Assembly (NCBI GenBank): GCA_039185015.1
Contig: JBCDAU010000010.1
Location: 87,765-151,764, forward strand
Origin: JBCBSZ01 sp039185015
GTDB lineage: Bacteria > Actinomycetota > Acidimicrobiia > Acidimicrobiales > Poriferisodalaceae
Direction: 5' to 3'
Length of the DNA stretch: 64,000 nucleotides
Below, piece by piece: positions 7,588 to 15,285 of this stretch. The first letter of the stretch is position 1, and the number at the start of each line of letters is the position of its first letter. The position numbers were made by a program, and so were the translations under genes. The notes under the pieces were generated by a model that was not told where the DNA came from, did not search any database, and saw only the letters and a program-made list of their open reading frames with translations.

Positions 7588-8451
7588 TCAGGCCGGGTGG
7601 GGTGCTCGTTCGTCGTCGGCGCCCAGACCGGGGACGCCCTCGTCGCGGGCCCAGCGCATCATCATCACGAGCAGCGTGCCCCAGATGACGGGGATCGAGC
7701 CGACCTTCATGATCAGGCCGGCCATGGCCTGGTCGGTCCCGGCCTCCAGACCGAACACTCGCGGGGCGAGCTCGTAGATCTCGTAGAGCGGGAACTCCGA
7801 GAACGTCAAGAAGCTCGCCGGGAACACCGGGACGATCGTGGCGGCGATGAACAGGTAGGCCATCTTCGCTCCGTAGCTCTTCCGGGTGTGCTCCGGGAGC
7901 GGTGAGCAGATCGGTAGCCACAGGATCAGCCCGGACAGCAACCAGGCGACATCCATCACCGCGGAACCGGCCTGGTTGGCTCGGAGCACGTCGGTGGTGG
8001 CCGGGGCGTGCGTGAGCACGAGCACGACGTTGTAGACGATGCCGGCCGTCAGCGGCCGGGCCAACCACAGCACCGCGCGGTACGCCCGGAGCTTCGACAG
8101 GAGCTGCCGAGCCATCCACTCGGGGACGCCGAGCAGCATGAGCGGGGCGGCGACCAGGCCGTACAGCAGGTACTGGAGCATGTGCGCCGAGGCGAGGTAT
8201 GACGCTCCGAGCAGGCCGATCGGCCAGTCGGTCGCCAACCACACGACGAGGACGCCGGACAGGTAGCGGAAGGTGCGCCGGCGACGGTCGCCGTTGGGGG
8301 CGCCGCTGCGCGATCGTCGGTGCTGCGCCACGAGGTAGGGCACGGCGAGGGCGAGCATCGCCGCCCAGATCCCGGGGTACAGGCGCGGCGTCCAGGTGAA
8401 CGGCTCGGCGATGGTGGAGCACCAGAAGCTGATGTCGACGGCGAGCAGCAT
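7588..8451 (-). CDS. ctaG: CtaG-type cytochrome c oxidase assembly protein (caa3 CtaG family)
   Basis: 287 residues with about seven membrane helices. It matches the CtaG family of Gram-positive bacteria: the WPIGLLGASYLASAHMLQYLL segment with the conserved histidine, VYNVVLVLTHAP, and LSGLILWLPICSPLP. These proteins help load copper into cytochrome c oxidase. The ATG at 8451 lies one base from the TAG of the upstream Sco gene, so the two form an operon for copper-A/copper-B centre assembly. The hydrophilic C-terminal tail is short and charged. Confidence 0.9.
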   Translation of the reverse strand: MLLAVDISFWCSTIAEPFTWTPRLYPGIWAAMLALAVPYLVAQHRRSRSGAPNGDRRRRTFRYLSGVLVVWLATDWPIGLLGASYLASAHMLQYLLYGLVAAPLMLLGVPEWMARQLLSKLRAYRAVLWLARPLTAGIVYNVVLVLTHAPATTDVLRANQAGSAVMDVAWLLSGLILWLPICSPLPEHTRKSYGAKMAYLFIAATIVPVFPASFLTFSEFPLYEIYELAPRVFGLEAGTDQAMAGLIMKVGSIPVIWGTLLVMMMRWARDEGVPGLGADDERAPHPA

Positions 8452-9102
8452 CTATGCGGCCTCCTCGCCGGTCAGCTCGGCGAGCACGGGGAGATCTTCG
8501 ACCAACTCGGACTGGCGGGTGCCGAAGGGATAGATGACGTACCCGCGATCATCAGGAGCGTAGGCCAGGAGCTGCCCCGCATGACCCACCAGGTAGCCCG
8601 CTTCTTCGGGATCGCCTTCGATGTCGGCGGGCACGACCCCGGCCGCCTCCTGGGCGACGATCAGCTGGTCGACGCTGCCGGTGAGTCCGACGAAGTCGTC
8701 GTCGAAGTTGTCGAGCCACTCGCGGATGGTGTCGGGGTCGTCCCGGCCCGGGTCGACGCTCACGAACACCACCGTCGCATCGGGCATGCCCGGCCGGTCG
8801 AGCGCCTCCGACAGCTGCGCGAGGTGGACCGGGCAGATGTCGGGGCACTCGGTGTAGCCGAAGTACACCAGGGTCAGCTCGCCGCCCGTCTCCTCCAAGA
8901 AGTCGAAGTCGCGACCGCTGGTGTCGGTCAGCACGAAGTCCGGTCGCTCGGTCGGGGCCGAGAGCTCGACACCGGCGAGGCCGAGGGGCCCGCTCTCCTC
9001 GTCGTCGCCCGAGCAGCCGGCGCCGATCAGCGCCACGAGGGCGAGGGAGAGGACCAGGGGTCGTGTGCGCACCGTCGGGTTCAACGTCGGAGCACGTCGC
9101 AT
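8452..9102 (-). CDS. SCO1/SenC-family copper chaperone lipoprotein
   Basis: About 216 residues. Signal peptide with lipobox (LIGAGC, lipidated Cys at about 30), then a thioredoxin-like domain with the copper-binding CPDIC pair (Cys 86 and 90) and the distal histidine in YLVGHAG. These three ligands define Sco proteins, which deliver copper to subunit II of cytochrome c oxidase. ATG 9102 gives a normal-length signal peptide; starts at 9135 (ATG) and 9072 (GTG) are also in frame and no clear ribosome binding site decides. Immediately followed by ctaG. Confidence 0.9.
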   Translation of the reverse strand: MRRAPTLNPTVRTRPLVLSLALVALIGAGCSGDDEESGPLGLAGVELSAPTERPDFVLTDTSGRDFDFLEETGGELTLVYFGYTECPDICPVHLAQLSEALDRPGMPDATVVFVSVDPGRDDPDTIREWLDNFDDDFVGLTGSVDQLIVAQEAAGVVPADIEGDPEEAGYLVGHAGQLLAYAPDDRGYVIYPFGTRQSELVEDLPVLAELTGEEAA

Positions 9103-9179
9103 CAGTTCCGAGGTTGGCGCGCGGCGCAACGCCACGCCAACCCCGTCGGTGTGCCAGAGGGAACAGCGGGCGCCGCCGG

Positions 9180-9185
9180 TACGTT
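9180..9185 (+). promoter_or_regulatory. -10 element for a possibly leaderless rhomboid transcript
   Basis: TACGTT ends 9 nt before the ATG at 9195. No Shine-Dalgarno sequence is visible in between. Confidence 0.3.
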
Positions 9186-9194
9186 CGAAGAGTC

Positions 9195-10043
9195 ATGAAC
9201 GCCGACGACCAGGCCGGTACCGCGGTGGAGACGTGCTTCTACCACCGGGATCGCGAGACGGGTCGTCACTGCACGCGGTGTGGCCGTCCGGCCTGCCCCG
9301 AGTGCCTCCGCGCCGCCTCGGTCGGCGCTCACTGCTTCCAGTGCGTCCGCGACGCGGCGCCGGCTCGATCCGAGACCCGACGGGTCCAGCGGGTGCTCGC
9401 CGGCCATCCCCTCAACGTCACCAAGGTCCTCATCGGCGCGAACGTGGCCGTCTTCCTGCTCGGCGTCGCCCTCGACGGCGGCGTGCGCACCCGCGGCGAG
9501 CTGGCCATCGACTACGGGCTGTTCGGCCCGTTCGTCGGCCAGTTCGGCGAGTGGTGGCGGATCTTCACCAGCGGGTTCCTCCACGCCGGGATGCTCCACC
9601 TGGGCCTGAACATGATGGCGCTGTGGTTCCTCGGGCGGATGCTCGAGCCTGCGCTCGGCAGCGCCCGCTTCGCCGGGGTGTACGTCGCCAGCCTCATCGG
9701 TGGGTCCTTCGGGGCGCTGCTCGCCTCCCCCAACGCTCTCACCGTGGGTGCTTCGGGGGCCATCTACGGGCTCCTCGGCGCCGCCTTCACCGGGTCCAGG
9801 GCGAGGGGATTGAACCCGTTCGACAGCGGGATCGGCGGCCTGTTGCTGATCAACCTGCTCGTCACCTTCGCCGTGCCCGGGATCTCGATCGGAGGCCACC
9901 TCGGTGGCCTGATCGCCGGGGGCCTGCTGGGCTTCGTGCTGCTCCATCCCTCCACCCAACGACGCGTCGGTGTCGCTAGTCTGTCGGTGTCCGCGATCGC
10001 GGTGATCGGGCTGATCGGGGCGCTCTGGGCCGCCAACCTGTGA
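9195..10043 (+). CDS. Rhomboid-family intramembrane serine protease with N-terminal zinc-finger
   Basis: 282 residues. The first 45 hold a B-box-like zinc finger (CFYHRD, HCTRCGRPACPEC, HCFQCV), as in many actinobacterial rhomboids. Six or so membrane helices follow, with HLGLNMMALWFLG (conserved His/Asn), the catalytic serine in GASGAIYG and the catalytic histidine in GGHLGGLIAG. It cleaves membrane proteins inside the bilayer; the substrate is unknown. ATG 9195 is chosen because the zinc-finger domain begins there. Divergent from the sco gene. Confidence 0.92.
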   Translation: MNADDQAGTAVETCFYHRDRETGRHCTRCGRPACPECLRAASVGAHCFQCVRDAAPARSETRRVQRVLAGHPLNVTKVLIGANVAVFLLGVALDGGVRTRGELAIDYGLFGPFVGQFGEWWRIFTSGFLHAGMLHLGLNMMALWFLGRMLEPALGSARFAGVYVASLIGGSFGALLASPNALTVGASGAIYGLLGAAFTGSRARGLNPFDSGIGGLLLINLLVTFAVPGISIGGHLGGLIAGGLLGFVLLHPSTQRRVGVASLSVSAIAVIGLIGALWAANL

Positions 10044-10081
10044 CACACGGTGACGCCGAGACGGCCACCCACTGAGTCATT

Positions 10082-10110
10082 TTGGCAAAGCGGTTGGAGC
10101 GGTCTATCGT
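10082..10110 (+). promoter_or_regulatory. Promoter of candidate small RNA
   Basis: TTGGCA (10082-10087) and TATCGT (10105-10110) are separated by exactly 17 bp, the best sigma-A-like pair seen in the window. It lies 38 bp after the rhomboid stop and points to the hairpin pair that ends at 10209; no open reading frame follows. Confidence 0.6.
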
Positions 10111-10117
10111 GCCCGCC

Positions 10118-10209
10118 GTCACATGAGGACGTGTTGCGCCGAGCCCACCTCAGGCGCAGCACCAGCTGGCCGGTAGGGAGCCCACCGCCCTGCCGGCCAG
10201 CGCTCTTTT
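10118..10209 (+). ncRNA. Candidate trans-acting small RNA with twin hairpins and identical loops
   Basis: About 92 nt between a good promoter and a T-run. Hairpin 1 has a 10-bp stem (10131-10140 with 10153-10162). Hairpin 2 has a 14-bp stem with one wobble pair (10165-10178 with 10188-10201), followed by GCTCTTTTC, an intrinsic terminator. Both loop regions display GAGCCCACC (10141-10149 and 10178-10186), so two separate stem-loops present the same C-rich single-stranded word. That is the architecture of actinobacterial 6C-type RNAs, but the sequence is not one I recognise. Could also be only the rhomboid terminator with an unrelated promoter upstream. Confidence 0.55.
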
Positions 10210-10227
10210 CCGGGCCCCGTCGCTGCC

Positions 10228-11328
10228 TCAGGGACGCACCTCGACCAGGGCCTCCCGCCACGGTCGGAGGTCGTCGGGGACCGGTGCCGGAGCCACCCCG
10301 GGGCCCCGATGAACGCGGACCACGCCCTCGTCGGCGGGCGCCGATCCGACGACGTCTTCGGCGAGGTAGTCGGTCGCCGGGCCGACGTCGCCGACCTCGG
10401 TCATCCCTGGGAGACCGGCGAGGGTGATCACGATCTGGCGGGCGAACCCGCTCTCCCACATACCCCCGACCCACACGCTCGCCCCTCGGTCGACGCACAG
10501 GTCGTGGACGGCGACCGCTCGGTCGATCCCGCCGAGGCGGGCCGGCTTGCACGACAACGACCGGCACGCGCCGAGCTCCAGCGCGTCGGCGGCACGAGTC
10601 GGTGAGTCGATCGATTCGTCGAGGGCGATCGGCGTGCGCATCTCGCGCTGCAGGGCGGCCGAGGCGGTCAGGCGGTCGGCTGCGTAGGGCTGCTCGAGCA
10701 GCCCGAGCCCCAGATCGTCGAGCGCGAGCAGTGCGTCCAGGTCCGCCGGGCCGTAGCTACCGTTCGCATCGGCGTGCAGCTCGACGTCGCCACCGACGGC
10801 GTCCCGCACGGCGGCCAACGGTCGCAGGTCCTCCCCAGGGCGGATCTTCAGCTTGATCCGACCGACGCCGTCCGCCGCGAGCTGCTCCGCACGCTCCACG
10901 AGCTCGTCGACCGGTCCGAGGCCGAGCACGGCACCGACCGGCACGACGTCGCTCTCGACGCCGAGGTCGTCGGCGAGGGACCGACCGGCGACGCGCAGGC
11001 GGGCGTCGAGCAGCGCCGTCGACACCGCCATCCGCACCGTCGGCCACCCGGCCAGCCGCACGACGGCGTCGAGGGTGCCCGGCTCGATGTCGGCGGCCGC
11101 GAGCACCTGCGGCAGCACGTGATCGGTCAGCACCAGCTCGGCGCCGGCGAGGTGATCGGGCAGGTACGTCGGGGTCGAGAGCGCCGAGCACTCCCCCCAA
11201 CCGTCGCCGAGATCGGTGCGGAGGCGGAGCAGGATGGTTCGACGTTCGTGTTCGACGCCGTGGGCGGCCCGAAGGGGCGTCCGGAGGGGCAGTCGTACTC
11301 GGTGCAGCTCCGCGGCCTCGACCCTCAT
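10228..11328 (-). CDS. menC: o-succinylbenzoate synthase (menaquinone biosynthesis)
   Basis: About 366-residue enolase-superfamily enzyme. Catalytic lysine pair in IKLKIRPGED, metal ligands in HADANGSYG, LLEQPYA and ALDES, and the opposite lysine in SCKPARLGG. It dehydrates SHCHC to o-succinylbenzoate for menaquinone. Muconate-cycloisomerase or N-acylamino-acid racemase activity cannot be excluded from sequence because the subfamily is promiscuous, and no other men genes are nearby. The ATG at 11328 starts the protein at MRVEAAELHRVRLPL, which aligns with the family; the ORF extends further upstream without support. Confidence 0.85.
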   Translation of the reverse strand: MRVEAAELHRVRLPLRTPLRAAHGVEHERRTILLRLRTDLGDGWGECSALSTPTYLPDHLAGAELVLTDHVLPQVLAAADIEPGTLDAVVRLAGWPTVRMAVSTALLDARLRVAGRSLADDLGVESDVVPVGAVLGLGPVDELVERAEQLAADGVGRIKLKIRPGEDLRPLAAVRDAVGGDVELHADANGSYGPADLDALLALDDLGLGLLEQPYAADRLTASAALQREMRTPIALDESIDSPTRAADALELGACRSLSCKPARLGGIDRAVAVHDLCVDRGASVWVGGMWESGFARQIVITLAGLPGMTEVGDVGPATDYLAEDVVGSAPADEGVVRVHRGPGVAPAPVPDDLRPWREALVEVRP

Positions 11329-11418
11329 CGACGGATGCTGCCATCTCCCCGGTCGGCGGGGCGAGCGGCCGGTGTTCACTGCCAGGTTCGACGTGCGGCG
11401 TCCGAAGGACGACCGCGC

Positions 11419-11964
11419 TCAGTCCCGCCGGTGGTCCCTGAGGATCGCGGCGAGCGCCGCGAGGACCTCGATCGGGTCGGCGAGCTCCGCCGCATCGAAC
11501 TCGACCGACGCGAGCTCGACCGGAGGGTCGCCGGCGGGGCGGATCAGGCTGCCGGGACGGATCTCTGCGAACGGCTGAGCCGTCTCGTCGAGCTGTCGTC
11601 GACGCTCTCCCAGGAAGCTCGCTCCCACCGACTCGACGAATGCGATGACCTCGCCGGAGTCCGGGTCGGCGAGACCGATCGCGTAGCTGACGACGACCAT
11701 GTCGTCCCGGCTCCGACACGCGTAGCCGGCGACGGCGTAGAGATCGAGGAGCGCGTCCGGCACCCGCACCGTGAGCCCGTCGACGCGGAGCCGCTCGAGC
11801 GCCGCGTCGAGGTCGTCCGCCCGGAGGTGCTCGACGACCTCGTCACAGGGGCTCGTGCCCACCTCCGGCAGCGGGACGGGCGCGTCGGTGCCCGAGCAGC
11901 CCGCCGTCGACACGACCAGTGCCGCTCCAGCGACCCAGGCGCCTCGCCGCTTCACGTCAGCCAT
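11419..11964 (-). CDS. Small putative lipoprotein of unknown function
   Basis: About 181 residues. A signal peptide with a lipobox (VVSTAGC) is followed by a mostly alpha-helical, acidic domain with two later cysteines that could form a disulfide. No family is recognised. ATG 11964 is preceded by GGTGGTGGG; another ATG at 11979 would add five residues. Next to menC but separated by 90 bp, and divergent from the M18 aminopeptidase gene. Confidence 0.65.
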   Translation of the reverse strand: MADVKRRGAWVAGAALVVSTAGCSGTDAPVPLPEVGTSPCDEVVEHLRADDLDAALERLRVDGLTVRVPDALLDLYAVAGYACRSRDDMVVVSYAIGLADPDSGEVIAFVESVGASFLGERRRQLDETAQPFAEIRPGSLIRPAGDPPVELASVEFDAAELADPIEVLAALAAILRDHRRD

Positions 11965-12288
11965 CGGTCCCACCACCATCGTCGACGACGCCCCCCAGCG
12001 TCGCCGGCCAGCCTCGTCCTGTCATGGCAGTCGCGCGCTCGATCTCGGCGCGGCCTTCAGCGCTGCCACCCGGCGCCGACGAGTCCAGGCGGCCCGGCGC
12101 TGCCCACCGGCGGCGGGCCGCCCACACCGAGACGGCGCCTCCGAGTCCACAGCCGGAGGCGCCGTCGTCGCGCACTCGCTCGCCGCCCTCACGGCGAGCC
12201 CACCCGCGTGCCGCCGCGACGGTGCGGCGACGGGCGCGACGAGACCCCGTCACCCGGGATGGACGGCGATCGACGCGAGAATGGGGGG
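11965..12288. other. Intergenic region between divergent genes with a perfect 13-bp hairpin
   Basis: 324 bp with no credible gene: the open frames here have strongly arginine/proline-rich translations and are shadows. It contains a perfect 13-bp inverted repeat at 12131-12143 and 12154-12166 (arm GACGGCGCCTCCG, loop 10 nt) and a smaller one near 12183-12202 (CTCGCCG with CGGCGAG). No T-run follows. GAGAAT ends 6 nt before the ATG at 12289 and could be a -10 for a leaderless aminopeptidase mRNA. Confidence 0.4.
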
Positions 12289-13569
12289 ATGGACGACCTC
12301 TCCACCACCCGCGAGCTGGCGGCCTACATCGACGCGTCGCCCTCGCCGTTCCATGCGGTGGCCGAGGTGGCGGAGCGGCTCGACGCCGCCGGCTACGCCG
12401 AGCTCGACCCGGCGGCCGCATGGGACGAGCTCCCCGACGCGGGGTACATCCGCCGCGGTGGGGCGATCATCGCCTGGTCGGCACCGCCCGACGCTCCGGC
12501 GACGACGCCGTTCGTGCTCGTCGGCGCCCACACCGACAGCCCCAACCTGCGCATCAAGGCCCGGCCCGACGTCGGCTCGGTCGGATGGCGACAGGTCGGT
12601 GTCGAGGTCTACGGCGGCGTGCTCCTCAACTCCTGGCTCGACCGAGACCTCGGCATCTCCGGCCGGGTCGTGCTCCGAGACGGTGACTCGACCGAGACCC
12701 GCCTGCTGCTCGTCGACCGTCCCCTGCTCCGGGTGGCGCAGCTGGCGATCCACCTCGATCGAGGCGCGAACGACGGCCTCAAGCTCGACAAGCAGCGGCA
12801 CCTCACCCCGATCTGGGGCGTCGGCAGCGTCGAGCAGGGCGACTTCGCCACCTTCGTCGCGCACGAGCTCGGTGTCTCCCAGGACGAGATCCTCGCCTGG
12901 GACCTGATGACCCACGACGTCACGCCGTCGTCGCTGCTCGGACGCGACGACGAGCTGTTGGCCGCGCCCCGCATCGACAACCTCTGCTCGGTGTACTGCG
13001 CGACCGACGCGCTGCTCCGCAGCGACGAGCGGGACCCGTCCTCGGTCCGGGTGTTCGTCGCGTTCGACCACGAGGAGGTCGGCTCGGCGACCTCGACCGG
13101 TGCGGGCGGGCCCGAGCTGCGCCGGATCCTCGAGCGGCTCGCCACGGCCCGGGGCGGGACCCGGGACGACTTCCACCGGGCGATGAGCGCGAGCTACGTC
13201 GTGTCGGCGGACGGTGCGCACGCCACGCACCCGAACTGGCCCGAGCGGCACGAGCCCTCCCACCACGTCGCCGTCAACGCCGGCCCGGTGGTGAAGATCA
13301 ACGCCAACCAGCGGTACGCCAGCGACGCCGAGACCATCGCCCGGTTCGAGCTGGCCTGCGAGCGAGCCGGCGTGCCGGTCCAGCGCTACGTGCACCGCAA
13401 TGACCTGCCCTGTGGCTCGACGATCGGCCCGATCACCGCAGCGAACCTCGGCGTGCCGGTCGTCGACGTCGGGGTGGCGCAGCTCTCGATGCACTCGGCT
13501 CGGGAGATGATCGGCGCCCACGATCCCGAGCTCATGGTGTCGGCCCTCGCCGAGCTCCTGGCGACGTGA
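12289..13569 (+). CDS. M18-family aminopeptidase
   Basis: 426 residues, the usual length. Zinc ligands and catalytic residues of the M18 family are visible: the histidine in VGAHTDSPNLRIK, aspartate in APRIDNLCSVYCA, glutamates in FDHEEVGSATS, and the C-terminal histidine in VAQLSMHSAREM. Expected to remove N-terminal acidic or neutral residues in the cytoplasm as a large oligomer. The ATG at 12289 starts MDDLSTTRELAAYIDASPSP, the family start; the open frame continues upstream only as a shadow. Its stop overlaps the next gene by 4 bp (GTGA). Confidence 0.93.
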   Translation: MDDLSTTRELAAYIDASPSPFHAVAEVAERLDAAGYAELDPAAAWDELPDAGYIRRGGAIIAWSAPPDAPATTPFVLVGAHTDSPNLRIKARPDVGSVGWRQVGVEVYGGVLLNSWLDRDLGISGRVVLRDGDSTETRLLLVDRPLLRVAQLAIHLDRGANDGLKLDKQRHLTPIWGVGSVEQGDFATFVAHELGVSQDEILAWDLMTHDVTPSSLLGRDDELLAAPRIDNLCSVYCATDALLRSDERDPSSVRVFVAFDHEEVGSATSTGAGGPELRRILERLATARGGTRDDFHRAMSASYVVSADGAHATHPNWPERHEPSHHVAVNAGPVVKINANQRYASDAETIARFELACERAGVPVQRYVHRNDLPCGSTIGPITAANLGVPVVDVGVAQLSMHSAREMIGAHDPELMVSALAELLAT

Positions 13570-14498
13570 CGACGCTCACGGCGACGCAGGAGGAGGTCCT
13601 CGACCGGATCCGTCCGTCTCGCGACAGCCGGCGCACCTGGCCGACCCACCTCCGGGCTGAGCTGCGGCACCGCCTCGAGACCGAGCTCGGGCCCGACCTG
13701 GCCGAGCTCGATGACCCGCTGTGGGTCTCGAAGCACGGGCTGACGAGCGTCTCGGGCTGCGAGCGCAGCTTCGTCGAGGCCCCACCGTTCGAGTGGTCGG
13801 TCCCGACCGCCAGGGGCTCGGTCGTGCACAAGGCCGTCGAACTGTCGGTGCACCGGCGGGGCGAGCCGACGCCGCTCGACCTCGTCGAGGACGCCATCGC
13901 GCTGCTCGAGGCCGACGACCGCGACCGCAGCGTCGGCGAGTTCCTCCGCCACACCGGCGACCCGCTCCGCGCCGAGCTGATCAGCGAGGTGACGACGCTC
14001 GTCTCCCAGTTCCTGGAGGTGTTCCCGCCGATCGCACGGGCGTGGCGACCGACCTGCGAGGCCCGGCGGCGGGTCGAGCTCTGCGACGACCGGCTCGTGC
14101 TGTCGGGCCGCTTCGACCTGACCCTCGGTGTGCCCGACGGCGATCGGGCGGGCCGGGTCGTGCTCGACATCAAGACCGGCACGCCCCGGCCACAGCACCG
14201 CGAGGAGCTCCGGTACTACGCGCTCCTCGAGGCCTTCTACAACGGGGTGCCCCCGGCGAGGGTGGCCAGCCTCTACCTGGACTCGGGACGTGTGGACTAC
14301 GACGACGTCGACGAGGGCGTGCTCGAGGCCGCGCTCCGCCAGGTCGTCGGCGGCACCCGTCGCCTCGCGGCGCTCGCGACCGGGACCGAACCCGCAGAGC
14401 GCGCCGGGCCCGCCTGCAGATGGTGCGCACTCCGGGCAGAATGCCGGACCGGGACGGCCTGGCTGGCCGACGACGATCTCGAAGGGGAGTTCACATGA
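13566..14498 (+). CDS. RecB-like PD-(D/E)XK nuclease with C-terminal iron-sulfur cysteines
   Basis: 310 residues. Nuclease core: the conserved histidine in GSVVHKAVEL, then LSGRFDLTLG and VVLDIKTGTP carry the D...(D/E)xK residues, and QHREELRYYALL is motif QxxxY. Near the end, CRWCALRAEC plus the earlier cysteine in VSGCERSF match the four-cysteine [4Fe-4S] arrangement of AddB/Cas4-type nucleases. Function is probably DNA repair or end processing; no helicase or cas genes are near. GTG start overlaps the aminopeptidase stop, and its own stop overlaps the next start (ATGA), so it is in a tight operon. Confidence 0.8.
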   Translation: MTTLTATQEEVLDRIRPSRDSRRTWPTHLRAELRHRLETELGPDLAELDDPLWVSKHGLTSVSGCERSFVEAPPFEWSVPTARGSVVHKAVELSVHRRGEPTPLDLVEDAIALLEADDRDRSVGEFLRHTGDPLRAELISEVTTLVSQFLEVFPPIARAWRPTCEARRRVELCDDRLVLSGRFDLTLGVPDGDRAGRVVLDIKTGTPRPQHREELRYYALLEAFYNGVPPARVASLYLDSGRVDYDDVDEGVLEAALRQVVGGTRRLAALATGTEPAERAGPACRWCALRAECRTGTAWLADDDLEGEFT

Positions 14499-15247
14499 GT
14501 CTGGTGCGCAGCGAGGTGCAGGACGGTGTCGGCATCGTCACCCTCGACGACCCCGACCGGCGCAACACGATCTCGATGGAGATGGTGCCTGAGGTGATCG
14601 CTGCCATGGACGGCCTCGAGGCCGACGACTCCGTGGGCGCGATCGTCGTCACCGGCGCCGGCACGGGCTTCTGTGCCGGCGCACAGCTCGGGCAGCTCGA
14701 GGGCAGCGGTGACGGCTCGGTCAGCGACGTCTACGAGGCGTTCCTTCGCGTCGCTCGCTCACCGCTGCCGACGATCGCTGCGATCAACGGCGCCGCCGTC
14801 GGCGCCGGCATGAACCTCGCCCTCTGCTGCGACGTCCGCATCGCCTCGACGAAGGCGAAGTTCATCACCCGGTTCCTCGACCTGGGTCTGCACCCTGGCG
14901 GCGGCCACACCTGGATGCTCCGGCGCGCCATCGGCCCGCAGGCCGCCGCAGCGATGCTGTTCCTCGAGGAGGGCATCGACGCCGTCGAGGCCGAGCGCAT
15001 CGGACTGATCTGGAAGGCCGTCGAGCCTGATGACCTCCTGCCGACCGCCCGAACCCTCGGCGCCCGGGCCGCGTCGTACCCTCGGCCGGTCGTGGAGATG
15101 GTGAAGCGGAACCTGGCCCGGATGGCCACCGTGGAGGAGCACGACGAGGCCGTCGCGATCGAGCTCACCGACCAGCTCTGGACGCTCAACCAGCCCTGGT
15201 TCGCCGAGCGCGTCGCCGAGTTCCAGGCGAGGATCTCGAAGCGCTGA
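14495..15247 (+). CDS. Enoyl-CoA hydratase/isomerase family protein
   Basis: 250-residue crotonase. The oxyanion-hole segments are present (GTGFCAGAQLGQL and NGAAVGAGMNLALCCDVRIAS). At the usual second catalytic glutamate the sequence reads FLDLGLHPGGGHTWML, with Asp in place of the common Glu, so the exact reaction (hydration, isomerisation or other acyl-CoA chemistry) is uncertain. Starts ATG 14495 in a 4-bp overlap with the nuclease gene, and its TGA overlaps an in-frame CTG of the transporter gene that follows. Confidence 0.9.
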   Translation: MSLVRSEVQDGVGIVTLDDPDRRNTISMEMVPEVIAAMDGLEADDSVGAIVVTGAGTGFCAGAQLGQLEGSGDGSVSDVYEAFLRVARSPLPTIAAINGAAVGAGMNLALCCDVRIASTKAKFITRFLDLGLHPGGGHTWMLRRAIGPQAAAAMLFLEEGIDAVEAERIGLIWKAVEPDDLLPTARTLGARAASYPRPVVEMVKRNLARMATVEEHDEAVAIELTDQLWTLNQPWFAERVAEFQARISKR

Positions 15248-15285
15248 CCGCCGACGAGTGGATCACCGTCGCCGTCCTCGGCGCC

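Noticed and set aside
12131..12166. Perfect 13-bp inverted repeat considered as an operator or terminator
   Set aside because: Its position between divergent genes, without T-run or half-site resembling a known regulator, does not allow a call; kept only as a description of the region.
12196..12204. A third GAGCCCACC word in the 11965-12288 intergenic region, next to a hairpin arm
   Set aside because: A 9-mer of this composition is expected about twice per 64 kb on both strands; here it is not in a hairpin loop and has no promoter or T-run.
13566..14498. Calling the Fe-S PD-(D/E)XK nuclease Cas4
   Set aside because: No cas genes or array in the window and the protein is longer than Cas4; the cysteine set is shared with AddB and other RecB-like nucleases.
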